Assembly: GCF_014268495.2 (NCBI RefSeq)
Contig: NZ_CP077087.1
Location: 4,669,001 to 4,733,000 of the forward strand
DNA: 64,000 bases
Reading direction: 5' to 3'
Origin: Pseudomonas monsensis
Lineage (GTDB): Bacteria; Pseudomonadota; Gammaproteobacteria; Pseudomonadales; Pseudomonadaceae
The translations under genes were made by a program, and so were the position numbers. The notes below the pieces were generated by a model. That model saw only the letters and a program-made list of their open reading frames with translations. It did not search any database and was not told the origin of the DNA. Positions 28,063 through 36,706 of this stretch are shown here, in pieces (the first letter of the stretch is position 1; every line of letters begins with the position of its first letter).

Positions 28063-29030
28063 GTTTGGCGATTATCCAGAAAATGCTGCGCCGTCAGACT
28101 CAAGGCGCGATCGAAGGTGACCGGAGGCACCCAGTTCAATAGTTGGCGGTTTTTGCTGATATCGACCTTCAGCGAACCGAAGAGCCTTTGCGACAGTGCC
28201 TCACGCCCCAGCCAACGGGCAACGCCACGCATCAGCCAGACCGGCACCGGCAGCAGGCGGGCGTGCCGGCCCAGCGCCACACCCAGCGAGCGCAACAAGC
28301 GCGTGGTTGACACGTCTTCGCCGTCACTGGCGAGGAAAACCTGATTTGCCGCAGCCGGATGCTCAGTGCAAGTCAACACCAGGTCGACCAGGTTATCGAG
28401 GGCCACCAGGCTGCGCCGGTTGTCGACAGCGCCGAATGGCAGCGGCACCCCGCGTTCCAGCCAGCGCATCATGCTGAGAAAGTTGGCCTTGACGCCGGGT
28501 CCGTAGACCAGCACCGGACGGATGATGACGACCTCCATCCCGGTCGCCCCGGCCAGCGCCAGCAAAGCCTGCTCAGCCTCGTACTTGGAAATCCCGTAGG
28601 GATCGACTGGCGCCGGCACGTCGTCGGCCGTATACGCACGGCCGGGTGGCGTGCCTTCACCGTTGACCTTGATCGAACTGATGAAAATGAAACGCCTGAC
28701 CTGCGCCGCTGCGGCCTGACGCGCCAGTTCCAGAGTGCCTTCGACATTGACCTGACGAAACGCTGCCAGCGGATCGGCGACCGCCTCGTTCATGACGTGG
28801 ACCCGTGCCGCGGCATGAATGACGCAATCGACGCCCTGCAAGGCTTCAGTCAGGTCCTCCCCGCTCCCCAGACCGGCCCACGGAACCTGACGCACGTCCG
28901 GCGCAAGGGATGCCTCCCTATGTCGCACCGGGGCAACCACGCATCGCTGCGCTGACGCCGCCAGTTGCTTGATCAGTGCCCGCCCCACAAAACCACTGCC
29001 ACCAGTTACCAGAAATGTCTTGGTGCTCAC
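28059..29030 (-). CDS. NAD-dependent epimerase/reductase, WbpV/WbpK-like
   Basis: The 323-residue SDR starts with GTG at 29030, giving VSTKTFLVTGGSGFVGRAL; AAGGGA lies just upstream. The cofactor motif TGGSGFVG is at about residue 10, the catalytic Ser in FISSIKVNGE and the YGISKYEAE YxxxK motif near residue 150. Enzymes of this group reduce UDP-4-keto-6-deoxy-GlcNAc from WbpM to UDP-QuiNAc (WbpV) or UDP-FucNAc (WbpK). The sequence does not decide which. It is the first gene of the minus-strand reductase-wbpL-wbpM block. Confidence 0.82.
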   Translation of the reverse strand: MSTKTFLVTGGSGFVGRALIKQLAASAQRCVVAPVRHREASLAPDVRQVPWAGLGSGEDLTEALQGVDCVIHAAARVHVMNEAVADPLAAFRQVNVEGTLELARQAAAAQVRRFIFISSIKVNGEGTPPGRAYTADDVPAPVDPYGISKYEAEQALLALAGATGMEVVIIRPVLVYGPGVKANFLSMMRWLERGVPLPFGAVDNRRSLVALDNLVDLVLTCTEHPAAANQVFLASDGEDVSTTRLLRSLGVALGRHARLLPVPVWLMRGVARWLGREALSQRLFGSLKVDISKNRQLLNWVPPVTFDRALSLTAQHFLDNRQT

Positions 29031-29415
29031 GGGCGTCCCTTGGGAAAAATGAATGCTGCAAAGAGACTGCAGCCAGTCCTTTCGTAAAGTGGCGATCACC
29101 CGTTTCTGCCGCGCAGGTCAGAAGATTGAAAGGGAGAACGGCTTGAGGGAGGCAGTTTATTGAATCGACGCCGGGTTAGCCACTTCTCGCACACCGCCTG
29201 CAAATGCGCGGCAACATCATCGCTAAAACAGCCAACTTCCTCTAAATGCACTTTGCTGGTTGGAGCGGGCTCAGGGTACAGATAGAATCCGTGCGGAAAA
29301 GGGATCAGAGCGCTTTCCTGATTTAGGATTTCAGTTTCCCTTCATGCAGAATTTCGGCTAACACCGCCAAAAAATCAGATATCAGACGCTTTTTGCTTCG
29401 AAATGGAGAGCACCC
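29031..29415. other. Divergent intergenic region, 385 bases
   Basis: The region separates the minus-strand initiation genes from the plus-strand branch cassette and must hold promoters in both directions. It becomes AT-richer near 29,310-29,400. GGAGAG at about 29404-29409 is the ribosome site for the aminotransferase gene. No repeat, RNA gene or open frame is convincing here, and no ops/JUMPstart sequence was found. Confidence 0.6.
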
Positions 29416-30513
29416 ATGCAGCAAATCAACAACCTTGCAGCGAAGATAGACAAGTTTCAGTCGCAAATTAACTCTTCGGTGCAACGGGTGGTCGCCAGCG
29501 GCTGGGTGATTTTGGGGCCGGAAGTCAAACGCTTTGAAGCAGCCTTTGCGCAATACCTGAACGCCGGTCATTGCGTCAGCGTCGCCAACGGCACCGACGC
29601 CATCGAACTGGCGCTCAAGGCGCTCGGCATCGAGAAAGGCGACTCCGTGGCCACTGTTGCCAACGCCGGCATGTACACCACCACCTCGGTGCTGGCCATC
29701 GGCGCCACGCCTGTGTTCATGGATGTCGACCTGCACACCCACGTCGTCACCCTGGACGGCGTCAAACAGGCTATCGAGGCCGGCGCCAAAGCCGTGGTCG
29801 TGACCCACCTGTATGGCCTGGCAGTACCGGAAATCAAAGCGATCGCCGACTACTGCGCCACGCACAGCATTCCGCTGCTGGAAGACTGCGCCCAGGCGCA
29901 TGGCGCCGAACGCGATGGTCAGCGCGTCGGCACGTTCGGCGATGCGTCCAGCTTCAGCTTCTACCCGACCAAAAACCTTGGTGCACTCGGCGATGGCGGT
30001 GCCGTTGTGACCAACTCTGCGGCCATCGCTCAGCGCGTGGCCCAATTGCGCCAGTACGGCTGGTCTTCCAAGTATTGCGTTGAACTGGACGGCGCCCGTA
30101 ACAGCCGCCTCGATGAAATGCAGGCAGCAATTTTGTCCGAATTCCTGCCGCACCTTGATGCAGGCAATGCCCGCCGTCGCGAGATTGCAGCGCGCTATCG
30201 CAACGAAATCCGCCACAGCGACATCAGTCATGCGCAGGACGCGGGCCTGGCGTCGGTTGCCCACCTGTATGTGATCAAGTCGCCGAAGCGCGACGCTCTG
30301 CAATTGCACCTGCGCGAGGCGCAGATCGCCTCCGACGTCCACTACCCGATCCCGGACTACAAGCAACCGGTATTCGGCCAGCAGTTCGCCGGACTCAGCC
30401 TGGCCAATACCGAGCAACTGGCTTCGCTGATCCTGACCCTGCCTTGCTACCCGGAAATGACCGACGAGGAAGTCAGCAACGTGATCACCGCAGTCAACGG
30501 ATGGACTGCATGA
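29416..30513 (+). CDS. fdtB: dTDP-3-keto-6-deoxyhexose aminotransferase, FdtB/WxcK-like
   Basis: The 365-residue PLP enzyme belongs to the DegT/DnrJ/EryC1 family. The cofactor-binding lysine is K186 in SFYPTKNLGALGDGG, with LLEDCAQAHGA near 154-164 and HLYGLAVPE before it. FdtB/QdtB-type enzymes amino-transfer to C3 of a dTDP-3-keto-6-deoxyhexose. The adjacent ketoisomerase/acetyltransferase gene supports this substrate. It is the first gene of a tightly overlapped plus-strand operon. Fuc3N versus Qui3N as product depends on the partner isomerase. Confidence 0.83.
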   Translation: MQQINNLAAKIDKFQSQINSSVQRVVASGWVILGPEVKRFEAAFAQYLNAGHCVSVANGTDAIELALKALGIEKGDSVATVANAGMYTTTSVLAIGATPVFMDVDLHTHVVTLDGVKQAIEAGAKAVVVTHLYGLAVPEIKAIADYCATHSIPLLEDCAQAHGAERDGQRVGTFGDASSFSFYPTKNLGALGDGGAVVTNSAAIAQRVAQLRQYGWSSKYCVELDGARNSRLDEMQAAILSEFLPHLDAGNARRREIAARYRNEIRHSDISHAQDAGLASVAHLYVIKSPKRDALQLHLREAQIASDVHYPIPDYKQPVFGQQFAGLSLANTEQLASLILTLPCYPEMTDEEVSNVITAVNGWTA

Positions 30514-31454
30514 GATATTCCGTCATCGTTCCCGTCTATAAAAACGCTGATTCGATTCCCCGATTGATCCAGGCCCTGACGGACATGAACACCGCGCTCG
30601 AGAACCAGCTCGAGGTGGTGTTTGTGGTGGATGGCAGCCCTGACGACTCGTTCCTGCTGCTCAAACAGGCATTGGGCAGCATGCGTTTCTCGGCCCAACT
30701 GCTGGCCCATTCGCGAAACTTCGGTTCGTTCCCCGCTATTCGTACCGGTCTGATGGCCGCCAAAGGCGATTATTTCGGAGTGATGGCGGCCGACCTGCAA
30801 GAGCCGCCCGAGCTGTTGATCAGCTTTTTCAGATCGCTGTCCAACGATGAGTGCGACGTCGCCATCGGCACCCGCAATGCCCGCCAGGATCCGCTCTCGA
30901 GCCGCATGGCCTCGTCGATTTTCTGGGGCCTGTACCGCCGTCTGGTGGTCCATGACATGCCCAAGGGCGGCGTCGACATCTTCGGCTGCAACAAGGCCTT
31001 CCGCGAACAACTGCTGCAACTGAACGAATCGCGCTCGTCGCTGATCGCCCTGATTTTCTGGCTGGGCTTTCGCCGCAAGTTTATCGAGTACGAGCGCCAG
31101 ACCCGACTCGAAGGCAAGTCGGCCTGGACCTTCAAGAAAAAACTCGAATACATGATGGACAGCGTGTTCGCGTTCACCGACTACCCGATCCGGCTGCTGA
31201 CGCGCATGGGCGCGATGGGCTCGCTGATTTCGCTGTTTATCGGCTTGATGGTGATCGTTGCAAAACTGTCAGGTGCCATTGAAGTGCCGGGTTATGCCGC
31301 GACCATGTCGGTGGTGCTGCTGCTCGGCACGCTGAATCTGCTCGGGATAGGCCTGGTGGGCACGTATGCCTGGCGCGCCTACGAAAACAGCAAACAACGG
31401 CCTCTGGCGATCGTTTGCATGAAACTCGATAACAAGGAGAACCCAAGTGTCTGA
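30510..31454 (+). CDS. GT2 glycosyltransferase, GtrB/WxcL-like polyprenyl-phosphate type
   Basis: The 314-residue protein starts at the ATG overlapping the fdtB stop (ATGA). The GT-A domain has SVIVPVYKNADS at the start, VVFVVDGSPDDS near 35, and MAADLQEPPE (DXD-like) near 88. Two C-terminal membrane helices cover about 230-255 and 262-285. This is the dolichyl-phosphate-mannose synthase/GtrB form, which loads a sugar from a nucleotide donor on undecaprenyl phosphate. With GtrA and a large membrane protein next to it, it probably makes the lipid-linked donor for side-branch addition. The sugar is presumably the 3-acetamido-3,6-dideoxyhexose made by its neighbours. Confidence 0.8.
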   Translation: MRYSVIVPVYKNADSIPRLIQALTDMNTALENQLEVVFVVDGSPDDSFLLLKQALGSMRFSAQLLAHSRNFGSFPAIRTGLMAAKGDYFGVMAADLQEPPELLISFFRSLSNDECDVAIGTRNARQDPLSSRMASSIFWGLYRRLVVHDMPKGGVDIFGCNKAFREQLLQLNESRSSLIALIFWLGFRRKFIEYERQTRLEGKSAWTFKKKLEYMMDSVFAFTDYPIRLLTRMGAMGSLISLFIGLMVIVAKLSGAIEVPGYAATMSVVLLLGTLNLLGIGLVGTYAWRAYENSKQRPLAIVCMKLDNKENPSV

Positions 31455-32403
31455 GCCTTTCATCCATGCCAGCGCTGACGTAAAAAGCAAGAACATCGGT
31501 AAAAACACGCGCATCTGGCAGTACGTGGTGGTGTTCCCGGACGCAGTGATCGGCGACGACGTGAACGTTTGTTCGCACTCCTTGATCGAAAACGATGTGG
31601 TCATCGGCGATCGTACTACCATCAAATCCGGTGTGTACGTGTGGGACGGCCTGCGCATCGGCTCCGACGTGTTCATCGGTCCGAACGCCACGTTCACCAA
31701 CGACAAGTTTCCGCGCTCCAAGGTCTACCCCGAGTCGTTCTCGCAGACAGTCATCCAGGACGGCGCCTCGATTGGCGGCGGCGCAGTGATTCTGCCTGGC
31801 ATCACCATCGGTACCGGCGCCATGGTTGGCGCAGGTGCGGTCGTGACCAAATCCGTGCCACCGTACGCCATCGTTACCGGCTCTCCGGCGCGCATCACCG
31901 GCTACGTGGAAAATTCCGCCTCCAGCGATGCCAGCAAAACCCCGACACAAAAGCCGCAAGAGCAGGAAGACGCAGTTGTCCGCCTCGGCGTGGGCGATGT
32001 CACCACTCACCGCTTCAAATACATTGCGGACATGCGTGGCGATCTCTCCGTCGGTGAGTTCCACAAGGAAATCCCCTTCACGCCCAAGCGCTACTTCCTG
32101 GTCTTCAACGTACCAAGCCAGAAAACCCGTGGCGAGCACGCTCACCACAAATGCCACCAGTTTCTGATTTGCGTGAAAGGCAGTTGCGCCGTAGTCGTGG
32201 ATGACGGCACCAACCGTGCAGAAGTCATGCTGGACGCCCCGAACAAAGGCATCTACCTGCCACCACTGATCTGGGGCATTCAGTACAAATATTCTGAAGA
32301 CGCGGTCTTGCTGGTGTTCACCTCCGACTACTACGACGCGGACGACTACATCCGTGACTATTCAGAGTTCACCAAGCTGACCGCAAAAAAATCCGCACTG
32401 TGA
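31447..32403 (+). CDS. fdtD: Bifunctional acetyltransferase / dTDP-sugar 3,4-ketoisomerase, WxcM/FdtD-type
   Basis: The 318-residue protein starts with GTG and overlaps the GT2 gene by eight bases. Residues 1-155 are a left-handed beta-helix with hexapeptide repeats (NIGKNTRIW, VIGDDVNV, RIGSDVFIGPNATFTND, GTGAMVGAGAVVTKSVPP). A polar linker of about 20 residues follows, then a cupin of the FdtA/WxcM C-terminal family (180-318) with RGEHAHHKCHQFLICVKGS and the DYYDADDYIRDY ending. One polypeptide would thus isomerise dTDP-4-keto-6-deoxyglucose and N-acetylate the 3-amino sugar after FdtB acts. Arg in the DMRGDL strand and the WGIQYKYS motif look closer to the Fuc3NAc-forming group than to QdtA, from memory. 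Confidence 0.87.
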   Translation: MSEPFIHASADVKSKNIGKNTRIWQYVVVFPDAVIGDDVNVCSHSLIENDVVIGDRTTIKSGVYVWDGLRIGSDVFIGPNATFTNDKFPRSKVYPESFSQTVIQDGASIGGGAVILPGITIGTGAMVGAGAVVTKSVPPYAIVTGSPARITGYVENSASSDASKTPTQKPQEQEDAVVRLGVGDVTTHRFKYIADMRGDLSVGEFHKEIPFTPKRYFLVFNVPSQKTRGEHAHHKCHQFLICVKGSCAVVVDDGTNRAEVMLDAPNKGIYLPPLIWGIQYKYSEDAVLLVFTSDYYDADDYIRDYSEFTKLTAKKSAL

Positions 32404-32810
32404 ATACACTGAAAAACAATCCGCAAGTTCGCCGCTGGATCAGCTTTCTGATCGGCGGCGGACTTAATACCGGACTGACTTACTGCCTTTATTTATTGCT
32501 CAGCTATCTGATCGACTATCAGATAGCTTATGCAATTGCTTACGTGGCCGGGATCGTCTTCGCCTACTTTTTCAACTCGAAAGTGGTATTCAAGGTCGAA
32601 CATTCGCTGCTTGGCATGCTCATTTATCCGACCATTTATCTTGTGCAATACATTTTTGGCGCCCTGCTCCTTAACCTTTTGGTCGAGCACTTGCACCTGC
32701 ACAAGGCGATTGCCCCGATTCTCGTCATCTTGCTGCTCCTACCCTCAAGTTACCTTTTAAACAAAATCGTTCTTAAGGCAACTCACAAAACAAAGCCCGC
32801 GAAGGATTAA
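32400..32810 (+). CDS. GtrA-like flippase
   Basis: The 136-residue protein starts with GTG overlapping the fdtD stop (GTGA) and has four membrane helices, beginning VRRWISFLIGGGLNTGLTY, the GtrA family signature. GtrA proteins are proposed to flip undecaprenyl-phosphate-linked sugars to the periplasmic face. Its place after a GtrB-like GT2 and before a large membrane glycosyltransferase fits a three-part Gtr system. Base composition becomes visibly AT-richer from here to about 36.6 kb. Confidence 0.85.
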   Translation: MNTLKNNPQVRRWISFLIGGGLNTGLTYCLYLLLSYLIDYQIAYAIAYVAGIVFAYFFNSKVVFKVEHSLLGMLIYPTIYLVQYIFGALLLNLLVEHLHLHKAIAPILVILLLLPSSYLLNKIVLKATHKTKPAKD

Positions 32811-32820
32811 CAGGCGCCCC

Positions 32821-35019
32821 ATGACAGCAACTACAAAATTGGCATTGCCTGCAATGCCAACCCATTCCAATGGCCGATCATTGCACTGGCTCGCCCACCT
32901 GGCTCCAGCTCTGTTCACCGTCATGTTCATATGGCTACCGTTCGGCTTCCTGCTAACCGGGCTTATCGAGGAATGGGGGGTCATCGGCCTGTTCAGCAGA
33001 GCGGGCCTGTTTTTTGTAACGGACATATCGAGCCCGTTGCCCGCACACGCCTTGCGGCCACTGACTGTATTTCCCCACGCCGTCGCTTACTTTCTTGATC
33101 CGAACACCTTCAATTTCTGGCATATATTGCTGATGATTGCCTTGACGATCAAAGGCTTCTCATTGAGCGTCATAACCACACGAGTGACAGGCTCCATCAA
33201 ATGGGGAATGTTCGCCAGCATCCTGATCATTATCTATCCTGCAGACACGATGCAGCTTTCGTTCAGGGCGATACATATCAACTGGGCACTCAGCCTGGTA
33301 TTACTCGGTAGCGTATTGCTACTTGCGGCCATCGACCAACCGAGAAGGGTTCGCGCGTATCTTCTTAGCCTCGCGGCAGGCTTTCTCTTGGCTTGCGCCA
33401 GCGCAATGTATGAAGCCTCCTTGCTTCTGGTTGCAGTTCCATTTCTGGTTGCCTTCACTCAAACAGGCTTGAAGCCGTTATTTGCGCACCTGAAAAATAA
33501 CTGCGTTCACTACCTGATCTGGATATCCGGAGCGCTAGCCTATATCGCCTATGTGATCCATACCGCGCCATTGGTCAAAAGCTATCAAAGCGTGCTAGCT
33601 GGCAATAGCGCACTTACGACGTTGATGACGTACTACCCCAACTTATTCAAAGTTGGATTGTTCCGCAGCATATTCGGCGGATGGATCGATGCATGGCGCA
33701 TAACTCGCATCGAGATCAACAGCTATTGGTACCTGGCACTCGCCACGGCCGTACTGTTGGCGCTGATTTACTTCATCGTAAAAAAATCGAAACAATCCAC
33801 TTTATCGAAAGAAAGCAGCGCTGACATTGCTGTCATCTTTCGACTCGGTCTGATCGGCCTAGCACTCATCTGCATTGGCTATGCTCCGTTTTTGCTATCC
33901 CCTCCGCATATGGCGATCAGCCAACGGACATTCCTGTTCGCCGAGCCTGGCGCCGCACTGTTGGTGGTATCGCTGCTCTGGGTGCTTAGCAAGGCGTCAA
34001 GAGCCCTGGCATCGACATCCTTCGCAGCCCTCATTTTCATTGGCCTCGGCTTCCAGTTGTTTCAGTTTCACCATTACATCGAGATCTCTAAACAGCAACA
34101 ACTTGCGCTCAGAGACATCGTGCAAAATTTTGATGGCAATGCAGTCAACAAAACCCTGCTGATCCTCGATTACAACAACCAGCTCAATCATGTCTGGATG
34201 TTTTTGAACCCCGACCTGGCAAACGTTCTCACTTATATATACGGCAAGCCCGTCGACAATATCCAGGTTTGCTACATGCCTAGCCACGAATGGCAAGCAC
34301 CGACCCCTTCTGTGCAACGCAAAGGAACTTGCGAAGAAGGAAAGGATGACTGGACATTCAACTTTCCTTCTCCGGTCAGCGGCCCGGGAATGGAACCGAC
34401 ACCCGCCACTCCGAGCATGAAGCTTTCCAAATCGGAAGTGGTAACCGTTGCTATTGGAGAGAGAAACCCGAAAGCAGCAAACAATTTGCCCGACAGTTAT
34501 CGGCAGGAACTGGAAACAGGTAACGCTCCCGCCAGCCTAAGGTATCGCGGGATCACCGAGACCAAACCATGGTTTAACTTCTTCAAATTTCGCGACCAAC
34601 AGGCCAACGACGAATACTTCTGGGGCTTCGGCAACTGGTGGAACCTTGATCTTCCTACAGCCGGCTCTGGGTGGCGCGACGTGGACTGGGAACCTCGCCG
34701 GTTCAACCATATTTCTACCGCATGGATGAACGCTCCGAAAGCATCCCTGTATTTCGATCTTGAACCGAAAAACGCAAGGTATACGCTCAGCGGCTTCTTC
34801 GATGCATTCCCTAACGAAGCAAGTCGAAGCAACATGAAGTTCCGCATCAACGGCACAGAGATTCCGGTTGACTGGAGTGAAGTCGGAAAGTTTAGCGGAG
34901 CCGTGAACCCTGCCCTTCTAAAATCCGGACGTAATGTTCTTGAGTTCGAGACCATACCCAACACCGATTATTATGGATATTCCGCCCGGATGGATTGGGT
35001 CAAGATAGTTCCTGAATAA
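32821..35019 (+). CDS. Large membrane glycosyltransferase (GT-C-like, WxcO/GtrC position) with C-terminal periplasmic domain
   Basis: The 732-residue protein has about ten to eleven membrane helices in residues 20-430. The first long loop holds FVTDISSPLPAHALRP, with an acidic residue where GT-C enzymes keep a catalytic Asp. A long soluble region follows (430-732), whose last 90 residues contain alternating strand-like sequence (ASLYFDLEPKNARYTLSGFF, MKFRINGTEI, GRNVLEFETIP) and look like a carbohydrate-binding beta-sandwich. It lies 10 bases after gtrA in the same operon. It is the best candidate for transferring the lipid-linked branch sugar to the O-antigen in the periplasm. The family is not recognised by sequence alone. 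Confidence 0.6.
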   Translation: MTATTKLALPAMPTHSNGRSLHWLAHLAPALFTVMFIWLPFGFLLTGLIEEWGVIGLFSRAGLFFVTDISSPLPAHALRPLTVFPHAVAYFLDPNTFNFWHILLMIALTIKGFSLSVITTRVTGSIKWGMFASILIIIYPADTMQLSFRAIHINWALSLVLLGSVLLLAAIDQPRRVRAYLLSLAAGFLLACASAMYEASLLLVAVPFLVAFTQTGLKPLFAHLKNNCVHYLIWISGALAYIAYVIHTAPLVKSYQSVLAGNSALTTLMTYYPNLFKVGLFRSIFGGWIDAWRITRIEINSYWYLALATAVLLALIYFIVKKSKQSTLSKESSADIAVIFRLGLIGLALICIGYAPFLLSPPHMAISQRTFLFAEPGAALLVVSLLWVLSKASRALASTSFAALIFIGLGFQLFQFHHYIEISKQQQLALRDIVQNFDGNAVNKTLLILDYNNQLNHVWMFLNPDLANVLTYIYGKPVDNIQVCYMPSHEWQAPTPSVQRKGTCEEGKDDWTFNFPSPVSGPGMEPTPATPSMKLSKSEVVTVAIGERNPKAANNLPDSYRQELETGNAPASLRYRGITETKPWFNFFKFRDQQANDEYFWGFGNWWNLDLPTAGSGWRDVDWEPRRFNHISTAWMNAPKASLYFDLEPKNARYTLSGFFDAFPNEASRSNMKFRINGTEIPVDWSEVGKFSGAVNPALLKSGRNVLEFETIPNTDYYGYSARMDWVKIVPE

Positions 35020-35029
35020 CTCCAAGCGC

Positions 35030-35069
35030 GCCATACCTCTTCTTTATAGACTGAAGAGGTATGGGCCTT
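35030..35069 (+). terminator. Stem-loop after the large membrane protein gene
   Basis: An 11-bp stem CCATACCTCTT/AAGAGGTATGG (35031-35041 with 35054-35064) is followed by GCCTTT. It may end or weaken the transcript between the two membrane-protein genes, making the second gene a separate unit. Confidence 0.6.
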
Positions 35070-35126
35070 TCAGATTTCACCTTCACGTCGCACCTGCATA
35101 CTCGACGCTGAATACGGAGCAAAAAC

Positions 35127-36554
35127 ATGGATGCAATGAAAGCTGAAACAGATCCGCTACCGCAAATGTCACGAACATACACCATCAAGATAAGCGAAAA
35201 GCTGGCAGCACTCATACTGGCAACTTTGCTAATGTTTTTGGCACAACTGTATATCAACCCACAAACCTTTCTGGGTGACGCCTACAATTATTGGGATTTA
35301 AGTTCAAAAATCTGGGACTTTTCGTTTCCAAAATCATTGCGCGGGTACGTCTATCCACTCCTTCTTTCGCCCGCAAGAATATTCTTTGATGCTTACCCCG
35401 GCACAGGTTATCTGGCAGTCCACCTGATACAGGCTGCGGCCTTTTCATTTGCATTGACCATCTCGCTACCGTACGTGTTCAGCAAGGTGCTGGGAGGCAG
35501 GATCACACTGATGCGTCGCCTTGTGGCGCCCGCGCTGGTAGCGATTTTCTTCCCCCCTCTTATCGCTTACACACTTAGCGATCTCCCCGCTTTTTGCTTG
35601 ATTGTCGGTGCACTGGCACTGATTCTGAAAGCCAGCGAGCAAAAGAACACCGTAATCGCGATCATCCTGATTTTCCTCGCCGGTGTACTGGCCTACGGTG
35701 CATACAATACTCGTACGATCTATTTGTTCACCCTCATTGCCTTGCTTCCAGCCATTCCGCTGCTGGCCTTTAAAAGCCAGTCGCTACGTCAGAAATTGTT
35801 GATGGTGGGGTTCTTCGTCGCAGGCGCAGCGATTACCGCCATCCCTCAATGCCTGATAAACCAAAAGCACCTTGATTCTCCTACCCCGCTCGTTGTTGCG
35901 AGTGTTAACGACGCTTCGCTCTTTGCCAGCCAGTTGAAGTGGGGCATTACTATCCAGCGCTATGAAACGGGATACGACACTCAATCCGGTGCGATCTTTC
36001 CCATTTTCTATTTCGATCCCATCGGCGTTCGACTGACTGATGAACTAAAAATCAAAGGTACCGTTCCGACGCTGCCCTGGTATTTCAAGTTAATGCTCTC
36101 CGAACCTGTTTCCTTCCTGAAGATATACACGAAACACTTTGTAAACGGACTGGACGTGCGTGACTATGACACTTACACAAAGATCCGTTCGAAGGAAAAC
36201 GATACTCGCTCGGCAACCAGTATCGCGACAGCCTTGTTTGGCCTAATCTGTCTGTTTTTGCTAATTATCAGAAAACAGCAACACTCCAGCCATTGGGCAA
36301 CTCGCACTTGCTGGCTTGCGCTTATCGTCCTTCCGGTATTCGCCATTCTTCCGGGCGCCATTGAAACCAGATTTTTCTTGCCGTTGCATGTAATGGCTTA
36401 CTGCGCGATCGCTTTTGGACTCTCCAAGCAGTGTGTAAAAGCGACGCCCATGAAAGTTCTGATTCCACTCGGCATACTGTTCGTAATCGCCGTACCTGTA
36501 GCGTTCATGATTGCTAAAGCCGCGATCTCCAGCCCGGCTTTTCAATTGAATTAA
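35127..36554 (+). CDS. Membrane protein, probable GT-C glycosyltransferase
   Basis: The 475-residue protein has a short charged N-terminus and about eleven membrane helices. After the first helix comes NPQTFLGDAYNYWDLSSKIW, an acidic motif in the first periplasmic loop as in ArnT/PMT-type GT-C enzymes, followed by a helix with RGYVYPLLLSPARIFF. A periplasmic loop with a YETGYDTQSGAIFP stretch is present near residue 275. It is probably a second periplasmic sugar transferase. An O-antigen polymerase or ligase is an alternative, but the loop motif speaks for GT-C. The gene is AT-richer than its surroundings. Confidence 0.5.
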   Translation: MDAMKAETDPLPQMSRTYTIKISEKLAALILATLLMFLAQLYINPQTFLGDAYNYWDLSSKIWDFSFPKSLRGYVYPLLLSPARIFFDAYPGTGYLAVHLIQAAAFSFALTISLPYVFSKVLGGRITLMRRLVAPALVAIFFPPLIAYTLSDLPAFCLIVGALALILKASEQKNTVIAIILIFLAGVLAYGAYNTRTIYLFTLIALLPAIPLLAFKSQSLRQKLLMVGFFVAGAAITAIPQCLINQKHLDSPTPLVVASVNDASLFASQLKWGITIQRYETGYDTQSGAIFPIFYFDPIGVRLTDELKIKGTVPTLPWYFKLMLSEPVSFLKIYTKHFVNGLDVRDYDTYTKIRSKENDTRSATSIATALFGLICLFLLIIRKQQHSSHWATRTCWLALIVLPVFAILPGAIETRFFLPLHVMAYCAIAFGLSKQCVKATPMKVLIPLGILFVIAVPVAFMIAKAAISSPAFQLN

Positions 36555-36563
36555 AGACACAAC

Positions 36564-36602
36564 GATGGCGGGAGAGGATGACTTGCATCCCCTCCCGCCA
36601 TC
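36564..36602. terminator. Strong stem-loop between convergent genes
   Basis: GATGGCGGGAG (36564-36574) pairs perfectly with CTCCCGCCATC (36592-36602), and the inner AGGATG/CATCC extends the stem. No T run follows. It lies between the plus-strand cassette and the convergent GT4 gene, so a bidirectional transcript end is likely. Confidence 0.55.
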
Positions 36603-36706
36603 ATTGATAACAACTAATTCCCCCCCTCACGCGCACTCTTAAACCCCACGGATGTGAGGTTCAAGTACACACAGGTATCAAGCGGCTGAAGGAAAGGCCT
36701 GGGATC

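Noticed and set aside
35127..36554. O-antigen polymerase Wzy
   Set aside because: The acidic loop after the first helix fits GT-C enzymes, no Wzx or Wzz is present, and an ABC exporter is coded nearby.
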